Counted from the first letter of the stretch, positions 10,389-18,876 are shown. The stretch: 64,000 bases of DNA from an uncultured Flavobacteriaceae bacterium (GCA_947501625.1 CANMWN010000001.1:507319-571318), one strand, 5' to 3'. Notes: generated by a model not told the origin, from the letters alone. Numbers and translations: made by a program.

Positions 10389-11363
10389 TTATAAAACCAT
10401 CAAATTACACCCTCTAATATCAGAATTATCAAAACGTCCTACAATTTCAAATGTTCCATTAACATAAACTTTTCCCAAATCTTGAGTTGCTATAAAACTA
10501 CAAGAATTAATATTTGCTAAATCAATAACATTAACACCTCCAGTGTTTCCAAAAGGCAATAATGTAAGTGCATCTTCAGTGTCACGCACCAATATTTTCA
10601 TCCAATGAGGCGTACTAAAAATCCCATCACCTTGTGAATATGCTTGGCTTAATAATTCAGTCATTCCGTATTCAGAATGAATTTTATCAACTCCAAAACT
10701 CTCAGAAAGAATAGTGTGTAGTTCATCGCGAACGAGTTCTTTTCTTCTACCCTTCATTCCTCCTGTTTCCATAATTATAGCATCTTTTAAATCAAATTTT
10801 TGATTTTCTACCAAATCTAATAATGCATAAGAAACACCTAAAATCAATAATTTTTTATCCTTTTTTAAGTGATTATGAATAATTTGAACCATTTTTGAAG
10901 TGTTTTTAAGAAAAAAACCACTTTTAGGATTTTTACTTTTTTTGATTAAATCATCAACCATATAAATTAATGATGAACCATTTCGTTCAAGATAACTTGG
11001 TAGTAATGCCAAAACGGTATAGTCCTCAATACTCCCATAAAACTGCTCAAAACTTTTTAAGTAACTGTTTTCATATATTGAAATATCTGTCACAAAATGT
11101 TGACTTTGAATTCCCCCTGTGCCGCTGCTTAAAAAAACTTGTTCAGTTGCAACATTATTAGAGGTAATTTTATTGGATTTAAAAAATTGAATAGGTAAAA
11201 AAGGTATTTTAGTAATTGAATTTATCTCTTCAACATCAATTTTTAAATGAGTAATAAATTGTGAATAAATATTACAATTTTTAGCTTGAAATCTAAATAT
11301 CTTAAGCGTAAGTTCTTCAAATTCTTCATCAGAAGTAATTGTAAAAATTCCATTTTTTAACAT
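10389..11363 (-). CDS. LuxE/PaaK-like acyl-protein synthetase / acyltransferase
   Basis: About 324 residues from ATG at 11363. The frame is open to 11540, but that extension would overlap the divergent lipoprotein gene and its promoter, and a perfect TATTTTTG -7 box on the minus strand at 11383-11390 sits just upstream of ATG 11363, so the inner start is chosen. Features of the LuxE/PaaK adenylate-forming group: IPFLPIQFFKS, the phosphate-binding-like SSGTGGIQSQH, MEIGG-like METGGMKGRR, and the EYGMTELLSQAY segment. LuxE activates fatty acids in bioluminescence, but no lux genes are near; flavobacterial homologues are common and their acyl substrate is undetermined. It could also take part in lipid or polysaccharide acylation. 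Confidence 0.78.
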   Translation of the reverse strand: MLKNGIFTITSDEEFEELTLKIFRFQAKNCNIYSQFITHLKIDVEEINSITKIPFLPIQFFKSNKITSNNVATEQVFLSSGTGGIQSQHFVTDISIYENSYLKSFEQFYGSIEDYTVLALLPSYLERNGSSLIYMVDDLIKKSKNPKSGFFLKNTSKMVQIIHNHLKKDKKLLILGVSYALLDLVENQKFDLKDAIIMETGGMKGRRKELVRDELHTILSESFGVDKIHSEYGMTELLSQAYSQGDGIFSTPHWMKILVRDTEDALTLLPFGNTGGVNVIDLANINSCSFIATQDLGKVYVNGTFEIVGRFDNSDIRGCNLMVL

Positions 11364-11382
11364 AAACTCATCAAAATCAGTA

Positions 11383-11390
11383 CAAAAATA
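11383..11390 (-). promoter_or_regulatory. -7 box deciding the start of the LuxE-like gene
   Basis: On the minus strand this reads TATTTTTG, an exact TAnnTTTG match. It leaves a leader of only about 15 bases to ATG 11363 and excludes the longer frame. Confidence 0.6.
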
Positions 11391-11466
11391 GTGTAATTTT
11401 ACGCAACCATTCAGACTTTTTTGTATCTTATTAAACACAAAGTTAATCCCCAAATAATTAAAAAAG

Positions 11467-11862
11467 ATGAAACGGTTATTTTTAATTTTATTTAGCGTTT
11501 TAATATTAAGTTCATGTTCACCATCAGGTGATAATGACATTGTTGCACATCATTTTGAATATATTCCTGTTGTAAGTGTTGATGCGCCTGACGAATTTAT
11601 TCTTGGTCAAACATCTCAAATAAGAGTAACATATGCAATGCCAAATAGTTGTTATGGTTTTTATAATTTCGACTATATTTATCAAGGCGAATCTAGAGAG
11701 GTAAAAACTATAGCAATTGTAAATGATGAAGCCACTTGCACTCAAGCAACTATAGAAGGTGAATATATAATAAATGTAGAAGCATTACAGCAAGAAGTAT
11801 ATACGTTTAAATTTTGGCAAGCAGAGGGTCAGTACCTTACTGTAATTGTGCCTGTAATCTAA
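11467..11862 (+). CDS. Hypothetical lipoprotein
   Basis: 131 residues: lipoprotein signal with Cys17 (LILSSCSPSG), then about 110 residues of mostly beta character with two cysteines (NSCYGFYNFDY and EATCTQAT) that could form a disulfide in the periplasm. I do not recognise a named domain. It lies 16 bases before an ECF sigma gene and about 100 bases from the divergent LuxE-like gene, so it may be the first gene of the sigma operon; whether it helps sense the signal is inference from position alone. Confidence 0.7.
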   Translation: MKRLFLILFSVLILSSCSPSGDNDIVAHHFEYIPVVSVDAPDEFILGQTSQIRVTYAMPNSCYGFYNFDYIYQGESREVKTIAIVNDEATCTQATIEGEYIINVEALQQEVYTFKFWQAEGQYLTVIVPVI

Positions 11863-11878
11863 AACCAACTAAAAAAAT

Positions 11879-12427
11879 ATGGGTTTAGAAAAACTCATAC
11901 AAAAATGTGCTAAAAACGATCGAAAAGCACAAGCAGAAGTTTATCAATTATTTTCTGGTAAACTATTTGCTCTATGCTTAAAATATTCCAAAAATTATAC
12001 TGAAGCTCAAGACAATTTACAAGATGGATTTATGACTATATTCAATAAAATAGGTCAATATAATTCCAAAGGTTCTTTTGAAGGGTGGATGAAACGAGTA
12101 ATGATTAATACAGCACTACAAAAATATAGAAGTAAGAGCCTTCTTAGTCTGGTAAATGAAGAAATACCAGATGAAGTTTTTGTTGAGGTTGATGAAGACT
12201 CTATTTCTTTAGAATATTTATTAAATATAATACAACAATTACCTGATAGATATAGGATGGTATTCAACCTTTATGTATTAGATGGATATTCTCATAAAGA
12301 AATATCAAAAAAATTGGAAATAACTGAAGGAACTTCAAAATCAAATTTATCTAGAGCAAGGTTGATTTTGAAAGAAAAAATAAATGAAAATCAACATCAA
12401 ATTACCGCATTAAAAATGCAAAATTAG
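11879..12427 (+). CDS. ECF-type RNA polymerase sigma factor
   Basis: 182 residues. Region 2 at about 10-80 (KNDRKAQAEVYQLFSGKLFALCLKYSKN..AQDNLQDGFMTIF) and region 4 at about 115-170 (LPDRYRMVFNLYVLDGYSHKEISKKLEITEGTSKSNLSRAR) with a short linker and no region 3, as in the extracytoplasmic-function group. It directs RNA polymerase to a set of envelope-related promoters. The next gene begins 3 bases after the stop and encodes the likely anti-sigma factor, so sigma and regulator are made together. Such operons are often self-activated; I could not find a distinctive promoter upstream of 11467. Confidence 0.95.
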   Translation: MGLEKLIQKCAKNDRKAQAEVYQLFSGKLFALCLKYSKNYTEAQDNLQDGFMTIFNKIGQYNSKGSFEGWMKRVMINTALQKYRSKSLLSLVNEEIPDEVFVEVDEDSISLEYLLNIIQQLPDRYRMVFNLYVLDGYSHKEISKKLEITEGTSKSNLSRARLILKEKINENQHQITALKMQN

Positions 12428-12430
12428 AAA

Positions 12431-14071
12431 ATGAAAACAAATAAAAACATAGATAGATTGTTTCAAGAAAAGTTCAAAGAACTTGAAGTTATTCCACCTA
12501 AGAGTGTTTGGGGTAATATTGAAACAAACCTTGACGAAAAACATAAGGCAAAAAAAGGTATTCCTTTTTGGTTACGTCTTTCTAGCGTTGCGGCTATTTT
12601 ATTACTATTAACAATTGGTGCAATTAATTATTTTGATGACTCAAAAAATGGTGTTATTATTACCGATATTGACCCTGTAAATAACCCTTCGGATATTGAA
12701 AACACTCTTGAAAATGAAATCATTATTGACTCCAATGATAGTTCTATCATTACCGATGCAACTAAAAATGATTCTAAACTTATTGAAACTTTAGAAAGCA
12801 ATACTTCTAATGAAGGAACAAAAAAGTTTAATAAAGAAAATGGCCATACTATTACAAATACTTCAAATAAATCAATCAACAACAACCCAACAAATAAATT
12901 TGAAGTAACAAGTAAAGAAACTATCATTACAACTGAAAAAACACTGAGTAACAACTCTTCAATTATTGCTAATAATATTAATGGTGATAATAATTCTAAT
13001 AGTTCAAAACTTACTACAAATAGTAAAGTTTTAAAAGACAACTCTTCAAGTAATAAGAATTCTATTTTCAAAAAATTAAACAATACTAAATCTAATATCG
13101 CAGTTACTGATACTCAGAATTCTATTAATGAAAGTATGAAATTTGATTCAAAAATTAATGATTTAAATAAGAATAAAGAAAATACTTTTGTTAGTGAAAA
13201 TAACAGCAAAGATACTAGCCTTAAACAAGCGTTAAAAGAATTAGAAAATAAAAATAAGACTGAAGAAGTTGTAGCACAAAATATTGAAAAATTAGAAAAT
13301 TTATTGCCAAATACTGATTCGGATGAAGAAAAAGAAAAAGAAGAGGCAGTAAAAAAATGGTCTGTTGCTTCTAACGTCGCTCCAATTTTCTATAATTCAT
13401 TTAATACCAAGGGTTCTCCTCTTGATTTACAATTCCAAAACAGTCCTAAAACAGGAAGTAAATCTGTTTCTTATGGTGTTAAAGTTGGATATAATTTAAA
13501 TGACAAACTTACTTTACAAACAGGTATTTCAAAAATGGATGTTGGTTATAGAATTGGAGATGTATTCATTAACCCAAGCCAGCAACAACAACCACTTGCT
13601 AGACTTGCAAATGTAGTTTATAATAATACAGGAGTGATATTAAATGTTAATGCACAAAACTTTCTTGATAATTCATTAGTAGAAACTTCTTCAAGTGTTC
13701 CTATTAAAGGGACATTAGATCAAGCATTCGGATATATAGAAGTTCCATTGGAGTTAAAATATCGTTTGACTAATACTGAAAATAAAATGGGAATTAATTT
13801 AGTAGGTGGATTTAGCACAATGTTTTTAGATAAAAATGAAGTATTTGTTTCTACTGATGAGTTTTCTTCTAATCTTGGTAAAGCCAATAACCTAAACAAT
13901 GTAAATTTTAGTGGGAATTTAGGATTAGATGTTGATTATAAAATTAATAAGAAGATATTTATAAATGTTGCTCCAACATTAAAAATACATACAAACACAT
14001 TTTCTAATGGCGATAAAAATTTCAAACCATACCTTTTTGGAGTGTATACAGGTTTAAATTATAGGTTTTAG
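12431..14071 (+). CDS. Two-membrane anti-sigma-like protein with C-terminal outer-membrane barrel
   Basis: 546 residues in four parts: a short cytoplasmic head (1-46, with the IPPKSVWGNIE motif typical of proteins encoded next to ECF sigmas), one inner-membrane helix (about 47-66), a long low-complexity Asn/Ser/Lys/Thr linker (about 70-308) and a C-terminal beta-barrel-like domain (about 310-546) ending in GLNYRF with a terminal aromatic residue as in outer-membrane proteins. The simplest reading is one chain reaching from cytoplasm through both membranes. This matches the dual membrane-spanning anti-sigma factors recently described in Bacteroides thetaiotaomicron, as far as I recall. There is no classical cleavable signal. 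Low-complexity AT-rich codons mark the linker. Start chosen 3 bases after the sigma stop. Confidence 0.8.
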   Translation: MKTNKNIDRLFQEKFKELEVIPPKSVWGNIETNLDEKHKAKKGIPFWLRLSSVAAILLLLTIGAINYFDDSKNGVIITDIDPVNNPSDIENTLENEIIIDSNDSSIITDATKNDSKLIETLESNTSNEGTKKFNKENGHTITNTSNKSINNNPTNKFEVTSKETIITTEKTLSNNSSIIANNINGDNNSNSSKLTTNSKVLKDNSSSNKNSIFKKLNNTKSNIAVTDTQNSINESMKFDSKINDLNKNKENTFVSENNSKDTSLKQALKELENKNKTEEVVAQNIEKLENLLPNTDSDEEKEKEEAVKKWSVASNVAPIFYNSFNTKGSPLDLQFQNSPKTGSKSVSYGVKVGYNLNDKLTLQTGISKMDVGYRIGDVFINPSQQQQPLARLANVVYNNTGVILNVNAQNFLDNSLVETSSSVPIKGTLDQAFGYIEVPLELKYRLTNTENKMGINLVGGFSTMFLDKNEVFVSTDEFSSNLGKANNLNNVNFSGNLGLDVDYKINKKIFINVAPTLKIHTNTFSNGDKNFKPYLFGVYTGLNYRF

Positions 14072-14107
14072 TTGGTTAGTGGTTCAATCTTTATTGGTTG
14101 AGCGACA

Positions 14108-14151
14108 GAAAATCCGTCAATTGTTAAAAAATTGACGGATTTTCTTTTTTT
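14108..14151 (+). terminator. Terminator of the ECF/anti-sigma operon
   Basis: A stem of GAAAATCCGTCAAT (14108-14121) pairs with 14131-14144 and is followed by a T-run to 14151. Confidence 0.88.
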
Positions 14152-14246
14152 ACCTATACAAAAACTATACATCTACTAAATTCTCTGATTTTATGGTTGT
14201 GATTATAACTTAATCTATATAATATTGCTTTAGTTAAGTTTTATAA

Positions 14247-16007
14247 ATGAAGTTCCAATTCATTATTTATAAATTAGTTTTTATCTTTTGTCTAATTGTT
14301 CCTTTTAAAACTTTAGCACAATTAGGTTTTTGCAATGGAAATTCTGGAGACTCTATTTTTTCCGAAAACTTTGGGACGGGAACTACAAATAATGCTTTAC
14401 CGGCAGGCACTACCACTTACAACTATATAAATAACTTTCCAAATGATGGGTTTTATACTGTAACAAATGGAAGTTTTGGGAATCCTTATGATTGGCATCA
14501 AACTGAAGATCATACTTCTGGAGATACAAATGGAAAGTTTTTAATTGTTAATGCTGGAACTTTTCCTGGTGAATTTTACAACACAACAATTACTGGCCTT
14601 TGCGAAACAACAACTTATGAATTCTCTGCTTGGCTTTTGAATCTTGTAATTGCCAACAGTTACTGTTCCACTCAACCTTCAGGAACCAAACCAATTAATG
14701 TTCGTTTTGAAATTTGGGATAATACAGATTCAAACTTATTGGCTTCAGGTGATACTGGGAATATAATAGAAACTAGTACTCCAAACTGGCAACAATTTGG
14801 GTTAGTTTTTCAGACACCAGTTGCGGCTTCCTCGGTAATTTTAAAAATGATAAATAATGGAAATGGTGGTTGTGGAAATGATTTAGCAATAGATGATATC
14901 GTTTTTAAAAGTTGTGGTGATAATATTTCAATAAATGATTCTACAAACAACAATAATATTACACTTTGTAGTAGTCAAACGCCATATTCAACAACACTAA
15001 CTGTAAATCCTGATAATTCTGTATTTAGTTCACATTTTTATCAATGGGAAGAAAGTAATGATGGAGTTACTTGGTCAGATATATCAGGTGAAAACTCTCA
15101 AAATATTTCACTTACCAACATTACTGCAAGTGGATATTATAGAGTTAAAGTAGCAGAATCTATTGTTAATTTAAACAACGACTCATGTAATGTTACTTCA
15201 GAGGTATATCAAGTAATAATTAATCAATTACCTGTACAACCTACAATTGAATGTTGGGAAACAGCAACCATAAATACAGTAACTTGTAATTGGGATGTTA
15301 CTGGATCTCAGCCGCCCCAACCAACTGGACTTGAGTGTTGGGAAACAATAACTTTTAACACTTCAACTTGTAATTGGGATATCATTGGGACGCAACCTAT
15401 TCAACCTACACTTGAATGCTGGGAAAACGCAACGTTTAATACTTCAACTTGCTCTTGGGAAATTACAGGAACGCAACCTATTCAGCCTAGCATTGAATGC
15501 TGGGAAACAACAACTTTTAATGACACGACTTGTTCTTGGGATATTTTAAATATTCAACCAGAAATTGATAATATTTCATCAAATGGAAATTCAATAATCA
15601 TAACAGTTTTCAATCCAAATGAACTTTTATATTCTATTGACGGAATAAACTTTCAATCTGATAATATTTTTTATGATGTTGAGAGCGGAGCATATTCAAT
15701 TTATATAAAATCTATAAGTTGTGATGAACCTATTATTACTGAATATGTGCATTTTTTCATTCAACCATTTTTCACACCCAATAATGATGGAGAAAATGAT
15801 GCCTTTGAAATAAAAGGGCTTGAGAATTATAACTCATCCGAAGTTTATATTTATGACAGATTAGGAAAATTATTGGTAATGACTAAAAATTCTGATTTCT
15901 CTTGGGATGGAATTTATAATGGTAAACCCTTACCTTCTTCTGATTATTGGTATGTATTAATCATTGATGGAGATCAATATTCTGGTCATATTACTTTAAA
16001 GCGATAA
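14247..16007 (+). CDS. T9SS type-B sorting domain protein with CWE/TCxWD repeats
   Basis: 586 residues. Signal peptide (about 1-25, ends KTLAQ), an N-terminal jelly-roll or carbohydrate-binding-like domain (about 28-225, ENFGTG... WHQTEDH... IDDIVFKSC), an Ig-like segment (230-325), four tandem 27-28-residue repeats (334-443) each with ECWE and TCxWDI, and a type-B T9SS sorting domain (about 505-586) starting FTPNNDGENDAF. It should be secreted by T9SS and anchored at the surface. Similar Cys-Trp repeats occur in other flavobacterial surface proteins; their function is not established. No PorP/SprF gene sits beside it, unlike the substrate at the window start. It is likely monocistronic. Confidence 0.88.
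   Translation: MKFQFIIYKLVFIFCLIVPFKTLAQLGFCNGNSGDSIFSENFGTGTTNNALPAGTTTYNYINNFPNDGFYTVTNGSFGNPYDWHQTEDHTSGDTNGKFLIVNAGTFPGEFYNTTITGLCETTTYEFSAWLLNLVIANSYCSTQPSGTKPINVRFEIWDNTDSNLLASGDTGNIIETSTPNWQQFGLVFQTPVAASSVILKMINNGNGGCGNDLAIDDIVFKSCGDNISINDSTNNNNITLCSSQTPYSTTLTVNPDNSVFSSHFYQWEESNDGVTWSDISGENSQNISLTNITASGYYRVKVAESIVNLNNDSCNVTSEVYQVIINQLPVQPTIECWETATINTVTCNWDVTGSQPPQPTGLECWETITFNTSTCNWDIIGTQPIQPTLECWENATFNTSTCSWEITGTQPIQPSIECWETTTFNDTTCSWDILNIQPEIDNISSNGNSIIITVFNPNELLYSIDGINFQSDNIFYDVESGAYSIYIKSISCDEPIITEYVHFFIQPFFTPNNDGENDAFEIKGLENYNSSEVYIYDRLGKLLVMTKNSDFSWDGIYNGKPLPSSDYWYVLIIDGDQYSGHITLKR
15246..15575 (+). repeat. Four tandem 81-84-bp coding repeats
   Basis: Repeat units start at 15246, 15330, 15411 and 15492. 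Each encodes the pattern ECWE(T/N)xTxNxxTCxW(D/E)I followed by GTQPxQP-like linker. Spacing of 28, 27 and 27 residues keeps the frame. Confidence 0.9.
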
Positions 16008-16055
16008 ATTAGTTTTTACTAACAATCTTTCTTTAATTATTCTGTCAATTAATTG

Positions 16056-16063
16056 TATCTTTG
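16056..16063 (+). promoter_or_regulatory. -7 box for the aldehyde dehydrogenase gene
   Basis: TATCTTTG is an exact match to TAnnTTTG, 32 bases before the ATG at 16096. Confidence 0.65.
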
Positions 16064-16095
16064 ACAAACTTTTTTAAAAATTTTAAATTAAAAAT

Positions 16096-17649
16096 ATGCC
16101 AGCAGTTGCAACAGATTTTGGAATAGAAGAAGCCTTAAAACAATTAGGTTTAAAAGAAATAAATTATGGAACGTCTACAGGTTCTAATAATTTTTCTAAC
16201 GGAGAAATTATTGAATCGTATTCACCAGTTGATGGAAAATTAATTGGAAAAGTAAAAACAACTACAAGAGAAGATTACGATAAAGTAATGGATGCTGCAA
16301 CAAAAGCATTTAAATCTTGGAGAGATGTTCCAGCTCCACAACGTGGGGAAATTGTTCGCCAGTTTGGAAATAAGTTAAGGGATTTAAAAGAGCCTTTAGG
16401 AAAATTAGTTTCTTACGAAATGGGTAAATCTTTACAAGAAGGATATGGTGAAGTTCAAGAAATGATTGATATCTGTGATTTTGCAGTAGGTTTATCAAGA
16501 CAATTAAACGGGCAAACAATTCCTTCAGAGCGTCCAGAACATGTAATGAGAGAGCAATGGCATCCAATAGGTGTAGTTGGCATTATCTCAGCATTTAACT
16601 TTCCTGTAGCGGTTTGGGCTTGGAATACAGCATTGGCGTGGATTTGTGGAGACGTATGTGTGTGGAAAGGTTCTGAAAAAACACCTTTATGCGCAGTAGC
16701 GTGTCAAAACATCATTGCTGAAATTTTAAAAGAAAACAATTTGCCAGAAGGTATTTCATGTATCGTAAATGGAGACTATAAAGTTGGAGAATATATTACT
16801 ACCGATTCAAGAATTCCTTTGGTTTCTGCTACAGGATCAACAAGAATGGGAAGAATTGTTGGTGCAACAGTTGCAGAGCGTTTCGGAAAATCTTTATTGG
16901 AATTGGGAGGAAATAATGCAATTATCATTACACCAACTGCAGATTTAAAAGTGGTTGTTCCAGGAGCAGTATTTGGCGCAGTAGGAACTTGTGGTCAACG
17001 TTGTACGTCAACTCGTAGATTAATCATTCATGAGTCGGTTTACGATAAGGTTAGAGATGCTATCGTTGGTGCTTATGGTCAATTGACAATTGGAAATCCA
17101 TTGGATGAAAAAAATCATATTGGTCCATTAATCGATCATGATGCTGTGAATACATACTTGGCAGCAATTGAAAAAGCAAAGGCTGAAGGTGGAAATGTAT
17201 TGGTAGAAGGTGGTGTTCTTGAAGGAAAAGGTTACGAAAGTGGATGTTATGTAAAGCCAGCAATTATTGAAGCAGAAAATCATTTTGAAATAGTACAACA
17301 TGAAACATTTGCTCCTATTTTATATTTAATGAAATATTCGGGTGAGGTAGAAAATGCTATTGAAATGCAAAATGGAGTTGCTCAAGGATTGTCTTCTTCA
17401 ATCATGACAAACTCAATGAAAGAAGCAGAAAAATTCTTGTCTTATGCAGGTTCTGATTGTGGAATTGCCAATGTAAATATTGGAACTTCTGGAGCAGAGA
17501 TTGGTGGTGCTTTTGGTGGAGAGAAAGAAACTGGTGGTGGACGTGAATCTGGATCAGATGCTTGGAAAATATACATGAGGAGACAAACAAACACTGTGAA
17601 TTATTCTGATGAATTGCCATTGGCTCAAGGAATCAAGTTTGATTTATAA
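16096..17649 (+). CDS. Aldehyde dehydrogenase, antiquitin / aminoadipate-semialdehyde dehydrogenase type
   Basis: 517 residues, the length of the ALDH7 (antiquitin, AmaB-like) group. NAD-dependent oxidation of an aldehyde to a carboxylate, probably 2-aminoadipate 6-semialdehyde in lysine breakdown, in the cytoplasm. Motifs: GIISAFNFPVAVWAWN (substrate and cofactor region), WKGSEKTPL, the ATGSTRMG nucleotide segment, LELGGNNAI with the general base Glu, and GTCGQRCTSTRR with the catalytic Cys303. Antiquitin-specific features include the IGTSGAEIGGAFGGEKETGGGRESGSDAWK tail region. Bounded by its own -7 box and terminator, so monocistronic. No other lysine-degradation gene is near, so the exact substrate is inferred from the family. 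Confidence 0.9.
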   Translation: MPAVATDFGIEEALKQLGLKEINYGTSTGSNNFSNGEIIESYSPVDGKLIGKVKTTTREDYDKVMDAATKAFKSWRDVPAPQRGEIVRQFGNKLRDLKEPLGKLVSYEMGKSLQEGYGEVQEMIDICDFAVGLSRQLNGQTIPSERPEHVMREQWHPIGVVGIISAFNFPVAVWAWNTALAWICGDVCVWKGSEKTPLCAVACQNIIAEILKENNLPEGISCIVNGDYKVGEYITTDSRIPLVSATGSTRMGRIVGATVAERFGKSLLELGGNNAIIITPTADLKVVVPGAVFGAVGTCGQRCTSTRRLIIHESVYDKVRDAIVGAYGQLTIGNPLDEKNHIGPLIDHDAVNTYLAAIEKAKAEGGNVLVEGGVLEGKGYESGCYVKPAIIEAENHFEIVQHETFAPILYLMKYSGEVENAIEMQNGVAQGLSSSIMTNSMKEAEKFLSYAGSDCGIANVNIGTSGAEIGGAFGGEKETGGGRESGSDAWKIYMRRQTNTVNYSDELPLAQGIKFDL

Positions 17650-17670
17650 AAATCAAAACAACTTATAACT

Positions 17671-17703
17671 AAAAACCCAAGCAAATTGCTTGGGTTTTTA
17701 ATT
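17671..17703 (+). terminator. Terminator after aldehyde dehydrogenase gene
   Basis: AAAACCCAAGCAA pairs with TTGCTTGGGTTTT around a short centre, followed by T-rich sequence. Its right arm overlaps the likely -33 region of the mscL promoter. Confidence 0.85.
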
Positions 17704-17708
17704 TCTTG

Positions 17709-17716
17709 TAAGTTTG
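17709..17716 (+). promoter_or_regulatory. -7 box for mscL
   Basis: TAAGTTTG fits TAnnTTTG. A TTG at 17686-17688 lies 20 bases upstream as a possible -33 element, inside the preceding terminator. Confidence 0.6.
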
Positions 17717-17741
17717 TATAGTTGAATTAATATTCTAGAAT

Positions 17742-18182
17742 ATGAAAAACTTAATCAAAGAGTTTAAGGAATTTGCTGTAAAAGGTAATATGATTGATAT
17801 AGCCATTGGAGTTATTATTGGCGCGTCATTTAATAAAGTAATTGATGTATTGGTTAAAAAAGTATTTATGCCTCCATTATCATTTTTAACTTCTGGAATT
17901 AACTTTAAAAACCGAAAAATTGTATTACAAGAAGGGAGTGAGCAAGAGACAACTAAAATAGAAGAGATTGCTATTGAATATGGTCTTTTAATTGAAGTTT
18001 TGATTGATTTTTTTATAGTTGGCCTTACCGTTTTTTTGGTAGTTAAATTTATTAATGTGTTGCGTAATAAAGCCGAAAACCCTAAAGACAAAACCATAAA
18101 AACACCAAAAGATATAGAACTACTAAATGAATTAACCGAATTGCTAAAAGAACAAAATAATTTGTTGAGAAAAGATGTTTAA
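17742..18182 (+). CDS. mscL: Large-conductance mechanosensitive channel MscL
   Basis: 146 residues. The N-terminal amphipathic helix and first membrane helix (FKEFAVKGNMIDIAIGVIIGASFNKVIDVLV, about 8-38) are the MscL signature; the loop is periplasmic and the second helix is about 83-107 (LLIEVLIDFFIVGLTVFLVVKF), followed by a charged C-terminal bundle. It forms a homopentamer in the inner membrane that opens under high tension to release solutes on hypo-osmotic shock, which suits a marine or fluctuating habitat. The next gene overlaps by 8 bases and is probably translated from the same message. Confidence 0.97.
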   Translation: MKNLIKEFKEFAVKGNMIDIAIGVIIGASFNKVIDVLVKKVFMPPLSFLTSGINFKNRKIVLQEGSEQETTKIEEIAIEYGLLIEVLIDFFIVGLTVFLVVKFINVLRNKAENPKDKTIKTPKDIELLNELTELLKEQNNLLRKDV

Positions 18183-18747
18183 TCTAATAAAAAACTCTTT
18201 TAATAAACTTTTATTACTTGGTTTATTTGCGGAGTTAATCGTATTTATTGGCTCCTATTATTTTTACCCTGAACTCAATGAAACATTTAAGTATGCTGCA
18301 AGATATTCTGGTAGAATTTCTTTGTTGGTTTTTCTATATTGCTTTTATAGTTATACTTTTTCATTTCCCAAACCTATCTCAAAAAATGTTGAATTAGGAA
18401 ACTTTATCAAACTATTTGCAATACTACATATTATTCATTTTGGCTTTTTGGCAACCAATATTTATTTAAACAATATTGAATTAGTGCCTATAAAATTACT
18501 TGGAGGTTTTATTGCCTATTTAATGATAGTAATCGCTCCATTCATACTACATAAAGTAACTTTTAAAATACAATTATTGTATTTCTATTATGTAACACTA
18601 GTAATGATAATAACCTATGTTGCAAGAATCAAAGGAGATTTTGAAGGTGCAGAGCCATTTTGGTTTCATTATGTTAGTTTGGGTGTTTTGGTATTTTGTA
18701 GTTTAACTTTTGGAGTTAAGTTATATAAATTAAAAAGAAAAAAATAG
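18175..18747 (+). CDS. Multispanning membrane protein of unknown function
   Basis: 190 residues with about six predicted membrane helices (roughly 10-30, 42-62, 77-96, 105-124, 130-150, 160-182) and a basic C-terminus (KLYKLKRKKK). I do not recognise a family motif; no conserved histidine pairs typical of ferric reductases were obvious. Start overlaps the mscL stop by 8 bases, which favours translational coupling and hints at a shared membrane or osmotic context, but that is positional inference only. Confidence 0.72.
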   Translation: MFNLIKNSFNKLLLLGLFAELIVFIGSYYFYPELNETFKYAARYSGRISLLVFLYCFYSYTFSFPKPISKNVELGNFIKLFAILHIIHFGFLATNIYLNNIELVPIKLLGGFIAYLMIVIAPFILHKVTFKIQLLYFYYVTLVMIITYVARIKGDFEGAEPFWFHYVSLGVLVFCSLTFGVKLYKLKRKK

Positions 18748-18792
18748 CCATTGTTACAATTTAGTTTGTTTCTTAATTTTTAAAAAACGAAC

Positions 18793-18871
18793 TTCGCTAA
18801 CGGACGATATAGTTAATTATAAACTAACCATATCTTAACATTGAACTACGTTTAGCAGGTCTGTTAGCGAA
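18793..18871. repeat. Folded intergenic element with nested inverted repeats
   Basis: Between convergent genes. An outer pair of 13-base arms, TTCGCTAACGGAC (18793-18805) and GTCTGTTAGCGAA (18859-18871), differ by one pairing. An inner hairpin, GATATAGTTA (18806-18815) with TAACCATATC (18825-18834), lies directly against the left arm. The remaining 24 bases (18835-18858) are unpaired. It lacks a T-tract, so it is not a simple terminator; it may be a dispersed element or the edge of an inserted gene. Confidence 0.6.
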
Positions 18872-18876
18872 ACTTC

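Noticed and set aside
11364..11540. Upstream extension of the LuxE-like frame
   Set aside because: It would overlap the divergent lipoprotein gene, and a perfect -7 box lies within it, so the inner ATG is the start.
12628..13083. Long open frame (151 codons) on the minus strand inside the anti-sigma-like gene
   Set aside because: It mirrors the low-complexity linker (AT-rich repeats of Asn and Ser codons give open frames in antisense) and has no promoter or family features.
14086..14106. tRNA-like GGTTCAATC stretch after the anti-sigma gene
   Set aside because: No acceptor stem or anticodon arm can be formed around it; it merely precedes a terminator.
18793..18871. Integron attC-like recombination site
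   Set aside because: The arms do not fit the RYYYAAC / GTTRRRY core rules, and no integrase gene is in the window, so it is listed only as a folded repeat.
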